A stretch of DNA of 35,929 nt from a virus. Of this stretch, positions 17,913 through 25,262 are shown one piece after another. A program made the position numbers and the translations under genes. The notes beneath the pieces were generated by a model that was not told the origin of the DNA, ran no database searches, and saw only the letters and a program-made list of their open reading frames with translations. Every line of letters starts with the position of its first letter. Position 1 is the stretch's first letter. The DNA lies in IMG/VR virus record IMGVR_UViG_3300025128_000151, positions 1 to 35,929 of that record; one strand, given 5' to 3'.

Positions 17913-18638
17913 ATGGCAGTACCCAAGTGGACTGAAGATCGCACCACAGAGTTGACAAACTTTGTAGGTAGTGAAAGCCCGGTATCTCAAGCAACCGTTG
18001 CCCAAGCGGCAGAATCGCTTGATACTAGTTCTCGTTCAGTATCCTCGAAGTTGCGAAAAATGGGCTATGAAGTGGAACTCGCTTCCGCTACTAGCACTCG
18101 CACCTTCTCAGATGCAGAAGAGGCCACTCTACAACAGTTTGTAGAGGATAATTCTGGTGCATATACTTATGCAGAGATTTCTGACACCTTTGCTGGTGGT
18201 AAGTATAGTGCAAAATCCATCCAAGGAAAAATTCTTTCGATGGAACTCACCGATCACGTTAAACCCGCTGAAAAGCCTGTTAGTGTACGGACTTACAGCG
18301 AAGATGAGGAAGCTACCTTTCTTGATTTGGTTGCAGATGGGGCCTTTGTCGAAGATATCGCAGAAGCTCTCGATCGTCAAGTGAATTCTATCCGAGGTAA
18401 GGCATTGTCTTTCCTCCGAACAGGTGAAATTGACGCTATTCCTCCCCAGCGTGAGACTAAGTCTGCGTCAGCGGTTGATCCGCTCACGGAGCTTGGTGAC
18501 ATCTCCGACATGACTGTCGAAGAAATCGCTGAGGAAATCGGTAAGACTGAACGTGGTGTAAAAACCATGCTTACTCGACGTGGTCTGGTTGCATCAGATT
18601 ATGATGGAGCTGCAAAGAAAGAAAAAGCCGCAGGTTAA
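17913..18638 (+). CDS. Four-repeat HTH/Myb-like DNA-binding protein
   Basis: A 241-aa protein built from four related HTH units: about 4-52 (KWTEDRTTELTNFVGSES to SVSSKLRKMGYEVE), 60-110 (RTFSDAEEATLQQFVEDN to SIQGKILSMELTDHV), 119-165 (RTYSEDEEATFLDLVADG to SIRGKALSFLRTGE) and 180-230 (DPLTELGDISDMTVEEIAEEIGKTERGVKTMLTRRGLV). Each ends in S/G-(V/I)--K--(M/L)--- like the recognition helix of the single-domain paralogues (882, 3543, 15002). It should contact several sites or coat DNA. It lies 1 nt after the ligase subunit, with TGGAGAATTG as ribosome site, and is followed by a terminator. Confidence 0.78.
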   Translation: MAVPKWTEDRTTELTNFVGSESPVSQATVAQAAESLDTSSRSVSSKLRKMGYEVELASATSTRTFSDAEEATLQQFVEDNSGAYTYAEISDTFAGGKYSAKSIQGKILSMELTDHVKPAEKPVSVRTYSEDEEATFLDLVADGAFVEDIAEALDRQVNSIRGKALSFLRTGEIDAIPPQRETKSASAVDPLTELGDISDMTVEEIAEEIGKTERGVKTMLTRRGLVASDYDGAAKKEKAAG

Positions 18639-18656
18639 TCTTTCTTAGCCGACACA

Positions 18657-18686
18657 AAGGTGGGCATCTCATGGTGCCCGCCTTTT
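18657..18686 (+). terminator. Rho-independent terminator
   Basis: AAGGTGGGCA (18657-18666), 8-nt loop, TGCCCGCCTT (18675-18684), with TTTTCTT at the end. A 10-bp stem. The helicase gene begins 30 nt later without a recognisable promoter. Confidence 0.8.
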
Positions 18687-18715
18687 CTTGGCTTCGAAAA
18701 AACTAAGAATATAAG

Positions 18716-20050
18716 ATGAATATTGCCTCGGCCCTTCTCAGTTCGTTGATTAATGAACAGGATCTCGAAACCTGGGGGAACCTGCAACTTCATTATTTAC
18801 CCAAAGAATTTCATAGTATTTATCGAGCTATCTCTAAACACTTTGAGCTGGAAAATGCTCTTCCCACTTTCGATGACCTAATACTTAGTATACCAAGTAG
18901 AGAAGTCAAAGAGAAAATAACCGCCTTAAAGTCTTTAGAAATAGAATCGGAACCCTACCTTCTTCTTGAGTATCTTAAAAATGAGTATGCTCAAGGGGAG
19001 ATACTAGATGAAATTGACACTTATTTAGATAATTCTGTAGCTATGTCTAGGGCTGACGAGAACATCGAAGCCATAGAAGAAATAGTATTAAATCTTAGAA
19101 ATAAGGTAGAATTAGATACAGAATCAGTAAGTATGCAAAAAATTTCAATTCTAGCCACAGAAGAGGATATACAGAGTTATATTCCGTTAGGTCTGAATGA
19201 CGAATACGATCAAGGTATGCGTTTTTCAAAACAAGACTTAATTCTTCTGGGAGGAAGAAGAGGCGCAGGTAAATCTTTTACTTGCACTAATATAGCTGTA
19301 AACCAATACTTGAATGATGCGAGTTCTTTATACTTTACGATAGAAATGACTAAAGAACAGGTCTTTAGAAGGATGGTTTCTACGGCTACAGGTATTCCAT
19401 TGAAGAGAATAAACGAAAGAATGATCTCTGATATAGAGTACGAAATGCTTGCTAAATTTCAAGCAGGCAGGTTTGAAGGGAGTGAAGAAACGTTAAATCG
19501 ATACCTAGAAACAAAAGATTTTGATCAGTTTCAACAAGACGTTACCAAATTAGAACTACGAGAAGTCCAAATGGACATTGTCTATGAACCGTCCCTTACT
19601 CTAGCAAAGATTAAGTCTGAGATAGAGCATAAGATATCGGTGTCAGATGTAAAAGTAGTGATCGTGGATTATCTAAACCAGGTTAAACGTTCTAGTGTAC
19701 CTGGAAGGAATGGACAGTACGATTGGACGGAGCAAATCGAAGTTAGTAAAGCATTAAAGCAATATGCTCAAGACTACGGAGTGCTCATCTTCTCTCCTTA
19801 CCAAACTGATGCAACCGGCGAAGCACGCTTCGCAAAAGGCATTTTAGATGCGGCCGATGCCGCATACTCACTAGAAGCTTGGAGCCCAACAGACGCTTGT
19901 ATAACTTTTGAATGTAGAAAGATGCGTAATGGGGCTATGGAAGATTTCACAAGTGAGATGGATTGGGATACTCTAAAAATTGGACCAAAATCAGCTTTGA
20001 GTCCTACAGAAAAAGCTAAGCTAAAAGAGCAGATGGAAGATGATGAATAA
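18716..20050 (+). CDS. Replicative DNA helicase, DnaB-type
   Basis: A 444-aa protein: N-terminal helical domain (about 1-150) and RecA-like ATPase with Walker A GGRRGAGKS (about 178-186), the H1a-like IEMTKEQVFRRM, Walker B VVIVDYLNQVKR (about 320-330), GVLIFSPYQTDATGEARF and a closing FECRKMRNG. This matches phage DnaB/gp4-type helicases, which form hexamers on the lagging strand. A separate CHC2/Toprim primase is encoded at 21030-21866, so primase and helicase are not fused. The start lacks a good ribosome site. An acidic C-terminal tail ends EQMEDDE. Confidence 0.92.
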   Translation: MNIASALLSSLINEQDLETWGNLQLHYLPKEFHSIYRAISKHFELENALPTFDDLILSIPSREVKEKITALKSLEIESEPYLLLEYLKNEYAQGEILDEIDTYLDNSVAMSRADENIEAIEEIVLNLRNKVELDTESVSMQKISILATEEDIQSYIPLGLNDEYDQGMRFSKQDLILLGGRRGAGKSFTCTNIAVNQYLNDASSLYFTIEMTKEQVFRRMVSTATGIPLKRINERMISDIEYEMLAKFQAGRFEGSEETLNRYLETKDFDQFQQDVTKLELREVQMDIVYEPSLTLAKIKSEIEHKISVSDVKVVIVDYLNQVKRSSVPGRNGQYDWTEQIEVSKALKQYAQDYGVLIFSPYQTDATGEARFAKGILDAADAAYSLEAWSPTDACITFECRKMRNGAMEDFTSEMDWDTLKIGPKSALSPTEKAKLKEQMEDDE

Positions 20051-20264
20051 TCTAGTAGACGCATTGAAGTCTTCGGAAGTAGTAATTAAGTATAAAAGCA
20101 TACTTTCTGGAAACTTAAAAGAAGTGAGAGGAACTTTACTTCCTCCACATTTTGTGCCTCAAAATCCTCATAATGACGCTATAGTAATGTGGGACGTAGA
20201 AAATGAAAGATGGGAGGATATAAGAGTAGATACAATAATTAGTTGGATAAGGACTAGCGTATGA
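20040..20264 (+). CDS. Small DUF2693-like protein (74 aa)
   Basis: The sequence ALKSSEVVIKYKSILSGNLKEVRGTLLPPHFVPQNPHNDAIVMWDVENERWEDIRVDTIISW has the pattern of small phage SH3-like proteins: V---K--G--R---CTL-P, then VWD-----WR--RV--I. I assign the family from memory of that pattern only. It starts at ATG 20040 (or 20043), 11 nt inside the helicase gene. Function unknown; possibly replication-linked from its location. Confidence 0.6.
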   Translation: MMNNLVDALKSSEVVIKYKSILSGNLKEVRGTLLPPHFVPQNPHNDAIVMWDVENERWEDIRVDTIISWIRTSV

Positions 20265-20341
20265 TGAAAGAAAGCAGGTTTTGGCTTTGCGTTCTGGCTT
20301 TAGCGATATTTGCATTTCTGCTGGACAGTTGCGGAGTTTAA
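20261..20341 (+). CDS. Very short hydrophobic peptide (26 aa)
   Basis: ATG 20261 overlaps the previous stop (ATGA) and encodes a basic start followed by a hydrophobic helix (FWLCVLALAIFAFLLDSCGV). It could be a membrane peptide or a minimal lipoprotein, though LLDSC is a poor lipobox. It ends 2 nt before thyX. It may serve mainly to couple translation; weak support. Confidence 0.35.
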   Translation: MMKESRFWLCVLALAIFAFLLDSCGV

Positions 20342-20343
20342 TA

Positions 20344-20991
20344 ATGAACGTTAAATTAATTAGCTATAGTCAATCGCATTATTCGGCCTGGCCCTCAGCT
20401 CCAACTCCTTTGGATCTTGTTGCGTTTTGTGCGAGGGTATCAAACCCTACAAACCAAAAAAATACTAAAACGAGTAAGAAGTTGATAAAGTATTTGATTA
20501 AAAACAAACACTGGTCTCCGCTAGAGATGGTTAGTGCTTGTTTAGAAATCGAAACAACTCGTGATATTGCGCGACAGATTTTGCGTCACAGGAGCTTCTC
20601 TTTTCAAGAGTTCTCCCAAAGATACGCAGATCCCACAAAAGAGTTAGAGTTTCAAATGAGGGAAGCCCGTCTGCAGGATACTGAGAACAGACAGAATAGT
20701 ATCCCTACAGACGATAAAGCCCTTCAAGCAAAATGGTTAAGTTGGCAAATGACAATATCCAAAGCTGCAAAAGAAGGGTATACGTGGGCTATAGAAAATG
20801 GAATTGCAAAAGAACAGGCAAGGGCTCTTTTGCCTGAGGGATTGACAGTAAGTCGATTATATATGAATGGAACTTTAAGAAGTTGGGTTCATTATATTGA
20901 TCTTAGGAAAGAGAATGGAACTCAGCTAGAGCATGCGGAAATAGCATTAGCAGTAGCTGAAGTAATCAATGAGCTATTTCCTTTAAATTAA
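20344..20991 (+). CDS. thyX: Flavin-dependent thymidylate synthase
   Basis: A 215-aa ThyX with the signature RHRSFSFQEFSQRY (about residues 81-94), which binds dUMP and FAD, preceded by HWSPLEMVSACLEIETTRDIARQIL and followed by ARALLPEGLTVSRLYMNGTLRSWVHYIDLR, the typical active-site helix. It methylates dUMP to dTMP using methylene-THF and NADPH. ATG 20344 with GGAG 7 nt upstream is chosen; the frame is open further up, but those residues are not family-like. Supplies dTTP alongside RNR and MazG. Confidence 0.95.
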   Translation: MNVKLISYSQSHYSAWPSAPTPLDLVAFCARVSNPTNQKNTKTSKKLIKYLIKNKHWSPLEMVSACLEIETTRDIARQILRHRSFSFQEFSQRYADPTKELEFQMREARLQDTENRQNSIPTDDKALQAKWLSWQMTISKAAKEGYTWAIENGIAKEQARALLPEGLTVSRLYMNGTLRSWVHYIDLRKENGTQLEHAEIALAVAEVINELFPLN

Positions 20992-20994
20992 ATC

Positions 20995-21023
20995 TTGACA
21001 TTTATGTTAAAGTTTGAGATAAT
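20995..21023 (+). promoter_or_regulatory. Promoter of the primase-polymerase genes
   Basis: TTGACA (20995-21000), 17-bp spacer, GATAAT (21018-21023), preceded by AAATTAAATC. The predicted +1 (7 nt past the -10 box) coincides with the A of ATG 21030. Confidence 0.87.
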
Positions 21024-21029
21024 ATACAA

Positions 21030-21866
21030 ATGGATGTAATAGAGCTTCTGAATAAGCAACAATTAGTTTATACTGTCTCTGGGCAGGATTTTCAAATTAG
21101 GTGCTTAAATCCCGATCATGACGACCGTAACCCCTCTCTTCGAGTGGACAAGGTTACGGGAGTCATGCATTGCTTTAGTTGTGGATTTCGTGGTAATATA
21201 TTTACTCACTTCGGAACTGCCCCTACTGCCAAAGAAGTAAGACTTCATAAAGTACGGCAAAAAGTAGAGAGTATACGCTCCGAAAATGTGGGTCTAAAAA
21301 TACCTGAGAAGGCCACTAGGTTTGTAGGATCTTTTCGTGGAATAAGCGCGGAGACTCTAACAGAGTTTGAAGCATTTACTCACTTTGAGAAATCGTACGC
21401 AGGACGTTTAGTATTTCCTATACGAGATATTACAGGAAAAATACGCGTATTCCTCGGTCGAGCAATGGATAATACAGTAGAACCAAAATATATGATCCAT
21501 CCTCGTGGTAGTAAGATGCCCTTGTTTCCTTCTTATCCAGAAATAACAGAAGGGCAGATTATATTAGTAGAAGGCATTTTTGATGCTCTTAATCTTATAG
21601 ATAAGGGTCTTAGAAATGTTGTTTGCTGTTTTGGAACAAACAATATGGATATTTATAAAGTATCCCTATTAAAAATATTAGGAGTAAAAGGTATACACAT
21701 CTTCTTTGACGGAGATAGCGCAGGACAGGCCGCAGCAGAAGGCGTAGCAGATTTATGCAATGAAGCTAGTATCCAGTCAGATGTGTTACCTATTGCTACA
21801 GGAACAGACCCCGGAGATTTGACTCGGGAAAGGGTAGAAAACTTAAAGGAATTTTTATATGGCTAA
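21030..21866 (+). CDS. DNA primase (CHC2 zinc finger plus Toprim)
   Basis: A 278-aa primase: zinc-binding domain at about residues 20-60 (RCLNPDHDDRNPSLRV, then MHCFSCGFRGNIF), a linker, a core FPIRDITGKIRVFLGR (about 130-145) and Toprim motifs VEGIFDALNL (about 180), IFFDGDSAGQAAA (about 230) and GTDPGDLTRE (about 257). It lays RNA primers for the DnaB-type helicase encoded at 18716-20050. The predicted transcript starts at this ATG, and no ribosome site is visible, so it may be translated from a leaderless mRNA or by read-through from thyX. The stop lies 8 nt inside the polymerase gene. Confidence 0.93.
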   Translation: MDVIELLNKQQLVYTVSGQDFQIRCLNPDHDDRNPSLRVDKVTGVMHCFSCGFRGNIFTHFGTAPTAKEVRLHKVRQKVESIRSENVGLKIPEKATRFVGSFRGISAETLTEFEAFTHFEKSYAGRLVFPIRDITGKIRVFLGRAMDNTVEPKYMIHPRGSKMPLFPSYPEITEGQIILVEGIFDALNLIDKGLRNVVCCFGTNNMDIYKVSLLKILGVKGIHIFFDGDSAGQAAAEGVADLCNEASIQSDVLPIATGTDPGDLTRERVENLKEFLYG

Positions 21867-24141
21867 TGTGGCACTTGTAGAAAAAGTACCTAGCAAAACA
21901 GACTTTGTTAGGCATTTTTCAAATGAGTTTCAGTTTGACAGATTTTCTTTATGTTCAGATAGGACAAAAAAGAAGATACTCAAACGTGACGTAGATATTG
22001 AAATGGATACGGATGAGTATGATTTTGTTATCCTTGTAGGCTCAGAAGCCTTGCAACACTATACAAAAGAACGTTCTATTACAGAGCACTGTGGTAGGCT
22101 CATTCAGGATAAATTTATTCCTGTTATTAATCCGGGCATGCTAGCTTTTAAACCAGAAGCTAGAGAGACCTGGGATGATGCATTGGATAAACTTAAGAAG
22201 TATATATCTGGAGAACTTACATCTGTCAAGATTGACGAAACTAAGTTTTACGGTATTACAGATACTGCCGAGGCATTGGCGTGGGTAAAAGAAGCCAGGG
22301 CTAGTATCTCTACGCATATTGCAGTAGATACTGAAACAACAGGACTATATCCCCGTGATGGGTATATTCTGGGTATTAGTATGGCAGTAGATGAAGATAC
22401 TGCTGTGTATATTAGTACAGATTGTATTGATGATGAAATAGTCAGTGAAATACAGGCTATATTTAGAGAAAAACAAGTAATAATGCACAACGCTAAGTTT
22501 GACTTAGCAATGCTTGAGTATCATTTTAACTTTGAGTTCCCCACCATAGATGACACGATGTTAATGTCCTATATGCTGAATGAACTTCCAGGAAATCATG
22601 GTCTTAAGCAGTTAGCAATTAAGCATACTCCCTACGGAGACTACGAGAAGCCGATGTACGACTTCATAGATGATTATTGTCGTAGGAATGGTATGCTTAA
22701 AGGTGATTTTACTTGGGATATGATTCCTTTTGATCTAATACAAGTATACGCTGCTATGGATGCCTGTGTAACATTACGAATATTTAATGTTTTCACAGAA
22801 GAGCTAAATAAAGACCCACAGATCCGTAGAGTCTATAAAAATCTACTTATTCCTGCCATGCGTTTTCTAAAAGATGTGCAGGAAACAGGAGTCCCGTTTG
22901 ACAGAAAAAGACTAGAAGTTTCTCAGAATCTTATGGAAGATGACATACAAAAGGCTATACAGCTTTTGGAGAGACACGAAGAAGTACAGAATTTTCAAGA
23001 CTTTCAGGACAAGGATTTCAACCCGAACAGTACCGTTCAACTACGAAAGTTATTGTTCGATTTTATAGGGCTTCAGCCCACAGGTAAAAAGACAGGGACT
23101 GGTGCTCATTCTACCGATGCTGAAGTTCTTCAAGAACTAGGAGAAGTAAATGAGGTACCAAAACTCATTCTCGATATTAGGCAGAAGAGCAAGATCAAGA
23201 ATACTTATCTTGATAAGATCATTCCGCAACTGGATCGCGACTCCCATCTCCGTACCAATTTTAATCTTCATGGTACTACTTCTGGGCGTCTTAGCAGTTC
23301 CGGCAAACTAAATATGCAACAAATCCCTCGTGACAATCCAATCGTCAAGGGGTGTATTAAAGCAAAAGAAGGACACCAAATAGTTGCAATGGATTTAACT
23401 ACCGCAGAAGTATATGTGGCAGCAATCCTCGCAAAAGATAATAAGCTGCAAAATGTATTTAGACAAGGAGGCAACTTCCATAGTACAATCGCTAAAACAG
23501 TATTTCATCTTCCATGTGAAGTAGAAGAAGTAGCAGAATACTACTCTGTTAAGCGACAAGCAGCAAAAGCCGTAACATTTGGAATTATGTATGGCGCAGG
23601 GCCAAATAAAATATCACAACAAGTCACAAAAGACTCAGGAACCTATTTTAGCCTTAGTGAAGCACAAGAAGTAATTAATGATTACTTTGGAGAGTTTTCA
23701 AAGCTAAAATATTGGTTGGAGAATATGAAAGATGAAATTCAACGTAAAGGATATATTTACTCTATTTTTGGCCGCAAGCGCAGGCTTCCTAATGTGTTTA
23801 GCAGTGATAAAGGAATCGCCTCCCATGAAGTACGAAGTGGTATTAACTTCCTCGTGCAGTCCACAGCATCCGACATAAATTTGTTGGGAGCTATAGAAAT
23901 GAATGAACACATAAAAGAACACGGCTTGAAGAGTAGAATCTTTGCTCTTGTGCACGACTCGGTTCTCGCAGAAGTGCCTGAGCATGAGATTGATTACTAT
24001 CAAGATAAACTAAAATACTTCGTTCAGAAACCCCGTGAAGGTTGTATGATAGAAGGAGCCCCTGTAGGCTGTGACTTCGATGTTGGTGATGATTACAGCT
24101 TTGGGAAATTTGAGAAGACGTATGGAGAGATGGTTGGTTAG
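21859..24141 (+). CDS. DNA polymerase, family A, with 3'-5' exonuclease
   Basis: A 760-aa polymerase. Residues about 50-115 (YDFVILVGSEALQHY to PVINPGMLAFKPEA) resemble a worn uracil-DNA-glycosylase fold. The exonuclease spans about 135-310: AVDTETTGLYPRDG (Exo I), MHNAKFDLAMLE (Exo II), YAAMDACVTLRIF (Exo III). The polymerase has LRTNFNLHGTTSGRLSS, motif A AMDLTTAEVYVAA (about 510), motif B KRQAAKAVTFGIMYGAG (about 565) with Phe in the O-helix, and motif C ALVHDSVLAEV (about 698), where the usual HDE reads HDS. It is the replicative enzyme, coupled to primase by an 8-nt overlap. Confidence 0.95.
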   Translation: MANVALVEKVPSKTDFVRHFSNEFQFDRFSLCSDRTKKKILKRDVDIEMDTDEYDFVILVGSEALQHYTKERSITEHCGRLIQDKFIPVINPGMLAFKPEARETWDDALDKLKKYISGELTSVKIDETKFYGITDTAEALAWVKEARASISTHIAVDTETTGLYPRDGYILGISMAVDEDTAVYISTDCIDDEIVSEIQAIFREKQVIMHNAKFDLAMLEYHFNFEFPTIDDTMLMSYMLNELPGNHGLKQLAIKHTPYGDYEKPMYDFIDDYCRRNGMLKGDFTWDMIPFDLIQVYAAMDACVTLRIFNVFTEELNKDPQIRRVYKNLLIPAMRFLKDVQETGVPFDRKRLEVSQNLMEDDIQKAIQLLERHEEVQNFQDFQDKDFNPNSTVQLRKLLFDFIGLQPTGKKTGTGAHSTDAEVLQELGEVNEVPKLILDIRQKSKIKNTYLDKIIPQLDRDSHLRTNFNLHGTTSGRLSSSGKLNMQQIPRDNPIVKGCIKAKEGHQIVAMDLTTAEVYVAAILAKDNKLQNVFRQGGNFHSTIAKTVFHLPCEVEEVAEYYSVKRQAAKAVTFGIMYGAGPNKISQQVTKDSGTYFSLSEAQEVINDYFGEFSKLKYWLENMKDEIQRKGYIYSIFGRKRRLPNVFSSDKGIASHEVRSGINFLVQSTASDINLLGAIEMNEHIKEHGLKSRIFALVHDSVLAEVPEHEIDYYQDKLKYFVQKPREGCMIEGAPVGCDFDVGDDYSFGKFEKTYGEMVG

Positions 24142-24220
24142 ATGGAAATGGTTTTACGAAATACTCGGCGTAATTACTTGTTGTTTCATTATGGCTAACA
24201 TATTAATAGGATGGTCTTAG
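24122..24220 (+). CDS. Single-span membrane mini-protein (32 aa)
   Basis: ATG 24122 lies inside the end of the polymerase gene, with GAGAAG 5-6 nt upstream. The product begins with an aromatic-basic stretch (ERWLVRWKWFYE) and has one hydrophobic helix (ILGVITCCFIMANILIGW). It overlaps the following gene by 10 nt, bridging what would otherwise be an unusual 69-nt gap. Plausible but unconfirmed. Confidence 0.45.
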   Translation: MERWLVRWKWFYEILGVITCCFIMANILIGWS

Positions 24221-24693
24221 GACAGTTAACATTCCCTTTATTTATTTTGCCTCAGGATGCAGACATCGAAGAAATTGATGGAATTTTATTCGCCGATGGA
24301 AAGTGTTTGGACGATAGAAATATAAAAGCGGACAGGTTAGGAGTAAGGAGACTACAGACTTCTTACCCTAGCCTGTATCCGTTACAAAAAGCAGTGCACG
24401 ATATACCTTCTCTACTCAAGTCTTCAGCTAAAAGATTTATTAATGAAGCAGGAGAGGTATTTTCGTACGAAAAAACTAAGATGGCGGATTTAAAATATCA
24501 TCTAATAAAGAAAGTACAGACTAGGAATATTGCTAGTATTGTATGGATAGAAGATATTAATTTCCCCTTTACAGTACCTAGGCCTCCAGAAGCAAGTATG
24601 AGGTATGCAGGTATACTATATGAGAAAACATACCCGTGGTTATTGTATGAATTTTCAGAACAACGAAAAAAGGATACAAAACGAAAAATATGA
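24211..24693 (+). CDS. Hypothetical protein (160 aa)
   Basis: A mixed alpha/beta protein, not recognised. Early part: FPLFILPQDADIEEIDGILFADGKCLDD; middle: SYPSLYPLQKAVHDIPSLLKSSAKRFINEAGEVFSYEKTKMADLKYHLIKK; late: IASIVWIEDINFPFTVPRPPEASMRYAGILYEKTYPWLLYEF. No Cys/His metal pattern apart from a single Cys. Its place between polymerase and helicases suggests a replication accessory role. ATG 24211 has only AATAGG next to it; the stop overlaps the next ATG. Confidence 0.7.
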   Translation: MVLGQLTFPLFILPQDADIEEIDGILFADGKCLDDRNIKADRLGVRRLQTSYPSLYPLQKAVHDIPSLLKSSAKRFINEAGEVFSYEKTKMADLKYHLIKKVQTRNIASIVWIEDINFPFTVPRPPEASMRYAGILYEKTYPWLLYEFSEQRKKDTKRKI

Positions 24694-25262
24694 ATATATT
24701 CGTATTAGACAATGATTTAGACAAATGTGCAGAGTATCACGTAGATAAACATGTAGTAAAGATGCCTTTAGAGGCAGCACAAATGCTTTGTACTACACAC
24801 TGGATAGAGAAGTATCTAGGATATATTCCTAGAAAGCTAACCAAAGAAGAGTTAAAAACTCTACGAGAGAGAAAGAAAAATGAACCAAGAGACTTCCCCT
24901 ACTTACCCACGATGGAAAATCATCCTTGTACTATCTGGAGCCGCACTAGCCTTGATAATTATGAATGGCTTTTTTGTTATGCACTCGCTCTTAACGATGA
25001 GTACGGATACCGCTACAACAAAAGCCATAAATCAGTGCATTCAGTCATCCTTAGCCTACCCGAACTTTATTCAATACCAAGACTCGGCCTCACTCCATTT
25101 GCATTGGCTATGCCAGAACAGCTACAGGGACAAGATGCTGTTGCATCATATAGAAGATTCTACCATAAAGATAAAGCCACCTTCGCAACTTGGAGATGTC
25201 GAGAAAAGCCACCGTGGTGGGTAGAAGAAGAAGCTAATTATGGACAACGGATAACGAGATGA
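24690..25262 (+). CDS. Conserved-looking phage protein of unknown function (190 aa)
   Basis: Starts MNIFVLDNDLDKCAEYHVDKHVVKMPLEAAQMLCTTHW, continues with NHPCTIWSRTSLDNYEWLFCYALALNDEYGYRYNKSHKS and ends with TPFALAMPEQLQGQDAVASYRRFYHKDKATFATWRCREKPPWW. The DKHVVKM, WSR, YR-NK-H and YRRFY motifs look like conserved catalytic or nucleic-acid-binding positions. I have an impression of a widespread phage family with this pattern but cannot name it. An overlapping out-of-frame ORF (24880-25224) is judged a shadow. Coupled at both ends by ATGA overlaps. Confidence 0.75.
   Translation: MNIFVLDNDLDKCAEYHVDKHVVKMPLEAAQMLCTTHWIEKYLGYIPRKLTKEELKTLRERKKNEPRDFPYLPTMENHPCTIWSRTSLDNYEWLFCYALALNDEYGYRYNKSHKSVHSVILSLPELYSIPRLGLTPFALAMPEQLQGQDAVASYRRFYHKDKATFATWRCREKPPWWVEEEANYGQRITR

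Noticed and set aside
24880-25224. A 114-aa open frame with a hydrophobic segment inside the 24690-25262 gene
   Set aside because: The main frame has a consistent protein-like sequence along its whole length and is coupled at both ends; this one has no ribosome site and looks like a shadow.
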